Assembly: GCA_007644065.1 (NCBI GenBank)
Contig: VJWN01000005.1
Location: 1,488,001 to 1,552,000, forward strand
DNA length: 64,000 nucleotides
Origin: Margaritispora aquatica
Taxonomy: Eukaryota > Ascomycota > Leotiomycetes > Helotiales > Discinellaceae
Reading direction: 5' to 3'
This document shows positions 37,538 to 46,623 of this stretch, piece by piece. The translations under genes and the position numbers were made by a program. Within the stretch, counting starts at the first letter, position 1; the number at the start of each line of letters is the position of its first letter. The notes under the pieces were generated by a model. That model ran no database searches. It saw only the letters and a program-made list of their open reading frames with translations, and was not told the origin of the DNA.

Positions 37538-37885
37538 ATCTTTTCAGGTTACGACATGGAATGCGCATCTTGCACGTGTACCCACGCTGTTTAAGTAATG
37601 CTAAAACTCCTTTGGTCTATAATGTTTTGCTTGTGGTCACAAGATAAGAATTCCGTTGGCTAATGAGTAACCCGACGAAGTCCGACGGATATTTGGAGGA
37701 TTAGCCTCCCCATCTATGCAAGGCAGCGTTTGTACCTGTCGGCCTGATACATGTGTTGGGCTGAATCTATGTCATGAGAGAGCTAAGAGGCGATATAATT
37801 TCCAAGATGGCTGCGTATCGTGCTCTTAGGCTCACCTTTTCGTTACCAAATCTCTTTCGGGAGCTATACAACTTCATTCTTCACG
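37538..37885. promoter_or_regulatory. Short spacer and promoter region of the P450
   Basis: The 348 bp between the transcription factor stop and the P450 ATG. Both genes are on the plus strand. An upstream ATG at 37807 opens a short frame (MAAYRALRLTF...) ahead of the P450 start. No clear TATA. Confidence 0.4.
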
Positions 37886-39565
37886 ATGGCACTGGTTGAT
37901 CTCGTTCTGACGCCATATACTCTCCTACTTTTCCCATTGTACTTCGTAGCATACTATGCAATCCCTTACCTAACAAACTACTCCTATCTATCGTCCATTC
38001 CTGGGCCGATTAGTGCGAAATTCTCCAACATCTGGATTGCATTTTCGGCAAGGCGAGGCCGGAAATTTGCGGCTGTGGACTGGGCACACAAAAAATATGG
38101 AAAGCTTGTTAGAATTGGCTTTAATCATGTATCGATTGCGGACGAAAGCGCTTTACAGGTTGTCTATGGACATGGGAATGGGTTCTTGAAAGAGTTTGTT
38201 TCCCTTCTCTTTACCTCGCTTAGAAATGCCAGCAACAACATAGCGTTTGTAGGTATGCAGTGTGTGAAAGAGTCATGACTGATAACAACATCACAGTCAC
38301 TTCTACGAAGCTTTCGTTGTCGGCACAACAGGAGTTTTCAATACTCGTTCTCGCCTCGACCATACTCGCAAACGCAAGATCATCGCACACGCATTCTCCC
38401 CAAAGTCAGTTTCCGAGTTCGAACCACACATGACCAACAACATCTCTCGCTGGGTCGCACAACTCGATCGTATCTCCGACTCTTCATCATCACCGCCATC
38501 ATCATCAACAACAGGCTATGTACATCTCAACATGATGCCGTGGTTTTCATACCTCGCATTCGACATCATTGGAGATCTTGCATTCGGTGCCCCGTTTGGC
38601 ATGGTTGACAAAGGAAGAGATGAGACAGAAGTACAGCTTGTACCAGGTGGACCCATCTCGTTTGCTCCAGCTGTAGATGTCCTTAACCGAAGAGGAGAGA
38701 TCTCGTCAACTCTCGGCTGGATGCCATCATTGAGACCATGGGCAATGTACCTACCCGATCCCTTCTTCAGCAAAGGTATCTCTGCAGTTGTCAACCTCAA
38801 CGGGATCGCCGTCGCAGCAGTAGCGTCTCGTCTCGACGCAGTCGAGAAAGGCGTTGTAGACAACCGCAACGACTTACTTTCTCGAATCCTAGCAGGCAAG
38901 GACGCAAACGGCCAAAAGATGGGCAGACAAGAAGTCACAGCCGAAGCTCTGACCCAACTCATCGCCGGCTCAGACACAATCTCAAACACGGCTTGCGGTG
39001 TCTTCTACTGGATTCTCCATGGCGAGCGCGCAGCTCCCGGTACCATTATCCCTCGCCTACAAGCAGAGCTCGATACTGCCATCTCAAATGGAACGAAAGT
39101 CCCCTCCTACGCAAGCGTCAAGCACCTCCCCTTCCTCAAGCGCTGCATCGACGAAGGCATGCGTCTCCACTCCACGTCCGCCATCGGGCTCCCACGGATC
39201 GTCGCACCTGGTCCCGGAGTCGATTTCCACGGCGCCCATTTCCCGCCCGGTACAGTCCTTTCCGTGCCATCGTACACCATTCACCATTTAGCCGAAATCT
39301 GGGTGCAGATGTCGAGGAGTTCAAGCCTGAGCGGTGGGAGAGGCTGGACGAGAGGCAGAAGGTCGCGTTTAACCCGTTCTCGTATGGCCCACGAGCTTGT
39401 GTTGGCCAGAATGTGGCGATTATGGAATTGCAGATTATTCTGGGGACGGTGTTTAGGCGGTATGAGCTTGAATTGAGGCAGGAGTTTTTGGAAAGTCATG
39501 AGGGGTTTTCGAAGAAGCCTAAGGAGTGCTTTGTTGGGATTAGGAAGCGAGTTTCGGTAAATTGA
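37886..39565 (+). pseudogene. CYP53-type cytochrome P450 (benzoate 4-monooxygenase-like) with a one-base frameshift
   Basis: Exon 1 is 37886-38193 and exon 2 runs from 38297; the join gives FLKDHFYEAF. The protein resembles CYP53 enzymes, which para-hydroxylate benzoate in the ER membrane: an N-terminal anchor, KKYGKLVRIGFNHVSIAD, NTRSRLDHTRKRKI, the I-helix AGSDT, and the ExxR motif EGMR. At IHHLAEIW the frame breaks: the sequence reads TGGGTGCA where TGGGGTGCA would continue as WGADVEEFKPERW, so one G is missing at 39301-39303. After the shift the heme motif FSYGPRACVG (Cys codon 39398-39400) and the normal C-terminus are intact to the stop at 39563-39565. As written, translation loses the heme ligand. 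It is either a recent pseudogene or a homopolymer sequencing error. Confidence 0.85.
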
Positions 39566-40804
39566 AATTTTTTCCTAAATCTCCCTTTCAATTTCATGCT
39601 TAGGCGAATATTTGACTCATCTGAATGAAGTGATGGATGGTCTATCCGACAGTCACTTATCAGGTGATTTTCGAGTCCTGATACACGTGCCAGGCGATCA
39701 AGGTCAATAGAACTCAACCCCAATACTGAGATACTAATAAGTAAGAGAGCGGCATACAAGATCGAAGTATTAGACGCACTCTGCATATAGCTTCCATTCC
39801 ATCTCATCCCAATTCCTATGTAATCACATGACTAAATCCATACCATGTCCATCTGCATCTTCACCTCAGGTAGTACATATGGATCCCAACGCCCACAACC
39901 AACCACCAACCAACACCATCCTCCTCCTGCTCCTTCGTTTCATCCCACCCAGGACTTCAGCAAGCACGCAACAGATAAAGTTATCGTTCCCTGCGCACAG
40001 CCTTCAATTTCCCCCTCGCCAAATCGACGGGTCGCGAGCATGAGGCTGAAACAACAGACGAAGAGCGTGAAACGCGACATGTGCTGAACAGCACCCATCC
40101 GAATTCTCGTCTCCCAGTCGGAGAATAGCATTTCGATGCGCGAGGGAATGCGAGCGTTAAACGGTTAGAGAGGGAGGGAGCATGAGATTATACTGGTAGT
40201 TTCCAGAAGTTTCCTATTGTCGTTCAAACTCATCCTGTTGTGTGATCGTGCCAGAGAGAAGTTGGTTTTCGTGTACTCATACATGAGAGATGTTTATTAC
40301 AGACGCGACAAGCGCTCGCACGCATATACTTTATATTCAATTCTTGAGTCTGTCTACGACCCACCAAATAGACATCTCACCTCTCTCTGATCAAACACAC
40401 CCACTCACCCGCCCAGCCGCTCGAGAAACCCCAAAGCCTGTAGCGATCTCACACTTCTCCTCCTGGGTATATCCCTCTCGCCGCACGCGCACAGACAGGA
40501 TGACAGGACCAGGAGCTCGCTCCGTCTCGAACGCAGCGTCTGAACGTCTGAACCCCCCGGTCTTCGCGCCACGTTGAGCGCCTGCGTACCGTTCATAACA
40601 CCTCTCTGTACCCCTCGCCCGTCACCAAATAAAATCTTTCTGTGGATTTTTCCTGTGCTTCAAGGGTTGGTCAGATAGTGCTTTGGCTGGATTTGCGTCA
40701 ACACACTCGATAGACGATGATCTGATTCACTTGAGCTGAGACTGCTTGCTCGTCCCGCTTGGAGGTTGCGTTACCACGGAGAAAAGAAAGAGATATAGAT
40801 ATAT
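39566..40804. other. Intergenic, about 1.2 kb
   Basis: Noncoding between the P450 and a coiled-coil protein gene. Pro/Ser-rich short frames at 39828-40087 and 40290-40577 reflect C-rich composition and have no other support; the right part is probably a long 5' UTR and promoter. Confidence 0.45.
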
Positions 40805-41509
40805 ATGTCCAAGTCCAGAATCCCGCTCCAACAAGTCTTTCGCTCAGGAACGAAACCTGCCTCCCTCTCATCCGAAGAGCGCAAACTATCCATCTCATCC
40901 AACTCATCAACCTCATCCGAGCTCGAACAGAGAGGACGCTCGCCACCCAGGCAGACCGTCCAGCGACGACCGACCAATCCATCGGCATTCACGGGCACGG
41001 GAGTTGATTTCACGGCCATAGAGAGATTCACCGCGAGGATGGCGCAAAATGTGGGAAGAGGCACGCGCACGCCGCAAATGCTGGAGTATGAGCGGCAGGC
41101 GGAGGAGCGGGCCAAGGAGCAAGAGGCCATGCAGCAGGAGAGGGAGAGGATGATGGAGGCTGAGGCGAAGATGATGGCGGAGGTGGAAAGGATCTCCCAG
41201 GAGGAGTATGAGATGAAGCAGTACTATGAGGCTGAGGCTCTGAGGCATGCTGAAGAGATTAGGCTACATCAAGAAGGTACGTTATGTTTGCTCCGAGTGC
41301 CGTAGAAGTTGTTGCTAAATTTAAGTGAAGAGGTCCGTCGGTATCAAGTACGGCTTAGGGAGCATGAGAGGAGGATCCGAGATCACGAAGTTAGTTCCGA
41401 AGCGTTTGCGAGGGTCATTGCAATGCCCGCGAAACCGGGACGGGATAGACAGGTGTCTTTCATGGCACCGGGTGAGAGAACTGGGCAGAACGGTCAGAAT
41501 GGACCTTGA
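40805..41509 (+). CDS. Small coiled-coil protein of unknown function, two exons, 219 aa
   Basis: Exons 40805-41280 and 41326-41509 join in phase through a 45-bp intron (GTTATG donor, GCTAAAT branch). The more obvious GTACGT donor four bases earlier would break the frame, so the choice follows the reading phase. Residues 1-75 are Ser/Arg-rich and disordered. Residues about 90-195 form a strongly charged coiled coil rich in Glu, Met and Arg (ERMMEAEAKMMAEVERIS, VRRYQVRLREHERR). A short tail QNGQNGP ends the protein. No family recognised. It could be a cytoskeletal or vesicle-associated structural protein, but there is no direct evidence. Confidence 0.7.
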
Positions 41510-42269
41510 GACCAAACGAATTACGAGATGATGAACGACTAAGCCGGATCTTCATGGTGAAGTAAATGCCGAGCTATTACGAATACACCAGTCATATCTC
41601 ACATCCTTGAAGGCATTTTATATCTTTTAAGCTTGAAGCATGAGCGCAAGACGCTAGCTTATATTGAGTTGGGACCAGGAATATCTTCGATCCGGGAGCA
41701 TGCTCCCAATTAGATGCTCAATGCGGGAAACATTAGAGCTGGATATCTTGCCGAGTTATCGCTGCTCGAGTCAAAGTGCTGGATGGAGGTACAGTTCGAG
41801 GGCTGAACATCTCAATGGCTTGATTCATGTAAGATATCAAGGATGTACAAGAAAGAGCTATGGAAGTCTCTAAATGAGAAAGAATTTACGAACCAAGCTT
41901 ATGGAAGAATAATATGAACTATAAATGTGCTAGAACCTAGCAGCTTCGGAGATGTTGTTGATGTAGGTGCCTCACTCATTATAGCGAACGATTTCATATT
42001 TGGAGTATTTCCCGTTCCTTGGACAATTGCTTGGAACTCTTGCAGAGACGTTTTCAGCCCAATTTGAGTGAACTGCTTGGCGAGATATCTGTAGGAGCCC
42101 CTGTCCAAGGGCAAAATGTTGACTGGTCAGTTGGTGATGGTGGCTGGACATGTGACGGTCGTGCATGAGGCTGTGAATAGAACCTCAACAACTGATAGAT
42201 AATAGGATTCCCATCTTGAAAAGATAGGGCCTACTATTACATCCAGCTCATGTCATCTATTACGTCAAG
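41510..42269. other. Intergenic upstream of the ankyrin gene
   Basis: About 760 bp; open frames on both strands here are short and show no domains. Probably the 3' UTR of the coiled-coil gene and the promoter of the ankyrin-repeat gene. Confidence 0.5.
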
Positions 42270-44339
42270 ATGGTAGTGCCGATTGTGTTCGGTCCCAAGG
42301 ACTTCATCGCCGTGTCCGCTCTCCTGCTCTCACTCTACCGCTCCTTCAAGAATGCTCCCGCCGAATTCCAAGAAATCTCCCGCGAGCTCGAATCCTTCCA
42401 CATCGTCGTGGCCGATTTGATCTCGCAAGCAGAGGATGAGCACTCCCTCTTGAATCGCAAAGGCGCCGAGAGAAAAGCAGAGCTCATGACGCTCCGGGAT
42501 AACCTCATGGGCACGATGCAGGAGCTCGTGGATCTCCATGCTCGATATGAGAAGATGGGACGTATGAGCTGGTCGCGATTCTCTCTTGGTCAAAAAGATC
42601 TCGGTGCGCTGAGGAGTAAATTGACGGTTGAAATTGCGGCGGTGAATGCGTTCATGTCGAGCCTTATGTTTGGGGCATTGGGACGCATGGAGCCGATGTT
42701 GCAGAGGGTTTATGAGCTGCTGAGTGAACAGGCGAAGAATAATGTGAATGCGGCTCATACGATTGTGAGTGCGACGTTGGATGCGAAAAGTGATTTGGCA
42801 CCACTTGAATTCTTGTTAAGAACGGAGGGCATTCCGCTGGATTATATCGAGCAATGGAGAGGCGAGATACAAGAGGTCGCTAAGACTGTGATTGACGAGA
42901 ATAATCTGCATGAGTCTGGTTCTAGTACTGAGAGCATTCATGAGGATTACGATTTTATGCCTGAGGAAATTGTGCTCGAGGATTTCATACCTGATGATGA
43001 TGGGATATATGCCGAAGACTCCATATCAGTCGTGGGAAGCAAATCCATTCACAAACCTCATCACAAACCTCGGGTTCGCAAGGACAAAGAAGTTCTCCAA
43101 CCAGAACGTCCAAAACCAGTCGAGTCTTCTCTAGGATCGCCATTTCAGACCAACCATCCACGACGCAAAATGTCTGTATCTCAATGGTTACAGAGCTTCA
43201 CCAGCCAAGAAAGACTTGCACAGATGCAGCTCAAGAATCAAGGTTTTGACATTGCAACCCAAAGCAGCACAATGGGGAGGCTCATCTCACGTGCCAAAAT
43301 GCCCTTCGAAGCAGACATCTTAGAATGTGCCATAAACACACACAATCGAGATGCCATCAAGCTTCTATTAGAACGTGGGTGTAATCCCAATGCTCTCCCT
43401 ACATCGCGAGTGCGCTTAATTGTCAGAGCGTCGTGGATAAGAGATTGGGGTCTTGTCGAAATGCTCTTCCTTGCAGGCGCGAAGATGGAAAATACCATCT
43501 GTCATTCCGCAGCTAGGGACGGGCAGAATGAGATGATTCGAACCTTAGCGAAAAGACACTCGATTGTTGGGCTGGTTGATATGAGAAATATAATTGAAAA
43601 ATGGCATGCACCATACCTTCCCTTCTGGCAATGTCACCCCGACAAGGAGATATCTGCTATGCCTAAAGATGCCCAAATATCACTATTGTACAAAAATGAT
43701 GAATGGGCCCCAATCCATGTCGCAGCGAAATCCGGGCACGCAGAAACAGTGAAAGTCCTGCTTGAGAGTGGTGCAAATGCCTCACAGTGTACAAGCAAGG
43801 CGAAGTACACGGCCATGCATCTCGTTTGTCGCTACAAAGAGTCCCAAGAAGGTGCTACTATCATCCAGCTCCTGCTAAAATACAATGCCGCCTTAGAAGC
43901 GAGAAATATACTTAACGAGACGCCTCTTTGGACGGCTGTGCTCAGTCATCGCTTTAATCTCGCCAAAGTTTTGCTCAGCAATGGCGCAAATATATACCCC
44001 AAAATAACTTTAAATCATGCAGCCGACTCACTGCTTCATATTGCTGCTGGGCATAACTATTGGAAGATCGTACGTTTGCTACATGAGTTCGGTGCGGACA
44101 TGGAGATGAAGCTGGACCTTCCAACATACCTTGCATCGAAGCTTATCGCCGCCAGTATGACAAAGTATGGTCGCCGCGCGATATCAGCTATCCAAATAGC
44201 ATGTCTGTTCAAGTCGTGGCAGGCTGCGAGTTATCTCAAAGATTGTGGCGTATCTTTGGAAGGGTTGGATGAGATCGACTTTGCGAACATTCAACGTGTG
44301 CCTCCAAAGACAGTCCGAAGACGTCGAGGAGCGACGTAG
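42270..44339 (+). CDS. Ankyrin-repeat protein with a STAND-type fungal N-terminal domain, 689 aa
   Basis: This is a single-exon gene. Residues 1-160 are helical and begin VFGPKDFIAVSALLLSLYRSF..APAEFQEI, the pattern of the N-terminal domain found on many fungal NOD-like (STAND) receptors. No nucleotide-binding NACHT or NB-ARC domain follows. After an acidic, disordered linker (about 215-290), about seven ankyrin repeats occupy residues 340-640, for example WAPIHVAAKSGHAETVKVLL and TPLWTAVLSHRFNLAKVLL. The tail is basic (TVRRRRGAT). Ankyrin repeats bind partner proteins; a role in non-self recognition or signalling is possible from the N-terminal domain but unproven. Loss of the ATPase domain may mean it acts as an adaptor or decoy for full receptors. 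Confidence 0.82.
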   Translation: MVVPIVFGPKDFIAVSALLLSLYRSFKNAPAEFQEISRELESFHIVVADLISQAEDEHSLLNRKGAERKAELMTLRDNLMGTMQELVDLHARYEKMGRMSWSRFSLGQKDLGALRSKLTVEIAAVNAFMSSLMFGALGRMEPMLQRVYELLSEQAKNNVNAAHTIVSATLDAKSDLAPLEFLLRTEGIPLDYIEQWRGEIQEVAKTVIDENNLHESGSSTESIHEDYDFMPEEIVLEDFIPDDDGIYAEDSISVVGSKSIHKPHHKPRVRKDKEVLQPERPKPVESSLGSPFQTNHPRRKMSVSQWLQSFTSQERLAQMQLKNQGFDIATQSSTMGRLISRAKMPFEADILECAINTHNRDAIKLLLERGCNPNALPTSRVRLIVRASWIRDWGLVEMLFLAGAKMENTICHSAARDGQNEMIRTLAKRHSIVGLVDMRNIIEKWHAPYLPFWQCHPDKEISAMPKDAQISLLYKNDEWAPIHVAAKSGHAETVKVLLESGANASQCTSKAKYTAMHLVCRYKESQEGATIIQLLLKYNAALEARNILNETPLWTAVLSHRFNLAKVLLSNGANIYPKITLNHAADSLLHIAAGHNYWKIVRLLHEFGADMEMKLDLPTYLASKLIAASMTKYGRRAISAIQIACLFKSWQAASYLKDCGVSLEGLDEIDFANIQRVPPKTVRRRRGAT

Positions 44340-44615
44340 GTTAGGCAAAGGTTTTATTCGAGAGAAATATGATGCTAGCCGTTGTAAGGGAGATTCTGAG
44401 AGAGATTTACCAGGGATTTCCTCAGCAACAAGAAAAGAAGACCACCCATTTCCACAGGATATAAGTGAGCTTCATCAACATGTGTATTATTTCAATGCAG
44501 GAATACATTGGTTGAAGAATTTCGTTGCGACATACGAAAGATTGTATCTGAAGAGAGTGTCTTTTATGGTTTGTTCCAAAGAAGTAGGTTCGCATAGACT
44601 ACCTAAAATATCTAC

Positions 44616-44722
44616 CTACCTAAGGTAGCAAGCGAAATTCGGTCAACAGTTCGACTGTTGGCACATGGTACCACCCCATTCAATAATCAATGGAAGGGAC
44701 GGGAACGTACCTACCCAGGTAC
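44616..44722. repeat. Pair of TACCT/AGGTA palindromes
   Basis: CTACCTAAGGTAG at 44616-44628 and GTACCTACCCAGGTAC at 44707-44722 (6-bp arms, 4-nt loop), both shortly downstream of the ankyrin-repeat gene. Confidence 0.7.
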
Positions 44723-45738
44723 ATTTGCTTACTCGACGACTCACCAGTATGTGACTGGGTTGGGGCCAAACCTCGCTGCCTTATTAGACCGCTCGTCGAA
44801 TGCCTCCGAAAGCTTTTGGAAATGAAATTCGAAATAGCATAGCAAATCTTGAGGACATACCTTCAAGGCCTCTTATGGACATCCAAGGCTGCATTTCATA
44901 TCTGGTATGTCAAGAGATATAATTCTGCTAGGCCACTTTGCAGGTTCCAATCTCCATCGATTCAACCAAACACTGGTGCCTTGACTAATATCATGCTCCA
45001 AATTTTGATTGCACTATAACTCTGGTTCACGATAATGCCCATTGGAAACTAGCCTACAGTCGACCAATAAGTCAATAAGATCTCAAGCTTGTCCCTGCGA
45101 ATTTTTATTTTTTTCGCGGAGGATAAATTAATGCGAGTAGTGAGGTGAAGGTTGAAAGTGTTGGAGTTAATGTATTGCGGATGAAGACGAGGATTTTTGG
45201 CCAATTCAGGGACCGGTTTTGACGAAACGGAATACTCGACGAGAGAAACATTCGAAAATGTGGTATATATAGATCTGTGATACTGTATATATCGTTGTAA
45301 AACGTATATTCAAGGCTAAATAATCAGTCCAAAGCATCTGGATAGACTCCCTTACTTAAGCGGGCTTAGGCGAGCTTAGCTAAGAAGCATCTGTTCAATC
45401 CAATGAATGAGATATAGATATAGGTACCCATTGTATCGTACTTGAAGCTACATGGTTACAGGATTTGAGAAAGTCTTTGAGGTTTCCACAGTTATTACCC
45501 CCTCTCGCGTAAAGATATTGGACTGCAGTCGGTCACAAGACTCGTACAAAAGTGAATGGAACGTGGCGTCCGTCTTGCCCGTGAACTCGGCCGCGAATGC
45601 GGGGAAGTCCAACAGATGGAAGTAGGTTCCGTCTTTTCTCCTATCCTATCCTATCCAATGCCAGAAAAGCCCACTTTATAAACATTACCACCAATCTAAT
45701 ACCAGGACCCAAGTCAAGAAGTCTTGCGGAGTTCGCCT

Positions 45739-45750
45739 ACCTAGCTAGGT
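45739..45750. repeat. Palindrome ACCTAGCTAGGT
   Basis: A perfect 12-bp palindrome in the noncoding region upstream of the DHA2 transporter, next to CTTAGCTAAG at 45375-45384. Confidence 0.75.
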
Positions 45751-46018
45751 GAGACTTTACCTTACCTACTGAGATGAGTAATCTCAAGGTACCGTAACAA
45801 GCTTAGCTTTTTACAGAACTCCTTGACAGTTGAATAAGCTGGTGGTTCAAGGTAAATGTCTCGTCATATGGAACAACTAACACTCTGGTATAACAGCAAG
45901 CTTTGTAGAATTTAAAGCATCACCTACCTTATTTCCCTCGAGATGTTACCTTATAGTCTGTATAAACAAGTTACCCAGTTCACCTCAGTCCCCATAGAAT
46001 GATAGCCTTTACACCAAA

Positions 46019-46083
46019 GTATAAAAGTATAAAAGTATAAAAGTATAAAAGTATAAAAGTATAAAAGTATAAAAGTATAAAAG
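46019..46083 (+). repeat. Tandem array of an 8-bp unit GTATAAAA, about eight copies
   Basis: Perfect head-to-tail copies of gtataaaa. Each unit contains a full TATAAAA box on the plus strand, in the orientation of the DHA2 transporter whose ATG lies 540 bp downstream. It could be a replication-slippage microsatellite, or it could affect transcription initiation. Confidence 0.9.
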
Positions 46084-46377
46084 ATATCCTGATCTTCTTC
46101 AAAAGCTTGATTTATATTTCTCCGACTTGAAATCTTCCAGCAGCATGGGCAGCCAAGCATATTATTTGATATATAACCGTCCCGGGACCGAAAGCTTCCA
46201 AAAGTCCGATCGTCATGCCCCTGTATCCCTGTTCCCATCGTCTACTTCCCAGTGATTATTGGCTCCCCATCAAAAGCCGAACTGCCGATGTCCCGCTTTG
46301 GAAGCCCCATTCGGGAATAACGTCAATATCTGGAAAATTGCCTGCTTTTGGTTCTTTTTCTTTGCCCGGCGGTGTCA

Positions 46378-46413
46378 GTGGTGGTATGGGTGGTATGGGT
46401 GGTATGGGTGGTA
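46378..46413. repeat. Short tandem repeat (ggtatgggt), about 3.5 copies
   Basis: A G-rich 9-bp repeat, 210 bp upstream of the DHA2 transporter ATG. It is noncoding as far as can be judged; open frames across it give only Gly/Met repeats. Confidence 0.7.
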
Positions 46414-46623
46414 GTACATTTTCCATGACTACAACCACCATCATGACTCTGATATATTCTTTGCCTACGCCCTTTGGCACTTTTCTTCGCTTTCATCATC
46501 ACCATAAGAAAGATTGCTTGCCCACATGATGTACCTTTGAGAGACAATCAATACATACGACAATAAGAAGGCGGCCAACACACGAATTGACGAAGACTGG
46601 AATAAAGGAATTGCCACGATATA

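Larger units (their letters stand above)
44340..46623. other. Repeat- and palindrome-rich intergenic region, about 2.3 kb, upstream of the DHA2 transporter
   Basis: This contains palindromes CTACCTAAGGTAG (44616-44628), GTACCTACCCAGGTAC (44707-44722), CTTAGCTAAG (45375-45384) and ACCTAGCTAGGT (45739-45750), a short cctat repeat near 45642-45656, the TATAAAA array, and a ggtatgggt repeat. No gene is supported. The density of short repeats is higher than elsewhere in the window. Confidence 0.55.

Noticed and set aside
39250..39291. Intron (GTACAG...TTTAG) that might rescue the P450 frameshift
   Set aside because: It is 42 bp, a multiple of three, so it does not restore the frame, and it would remove the conserved SVPSYTIHH segment.
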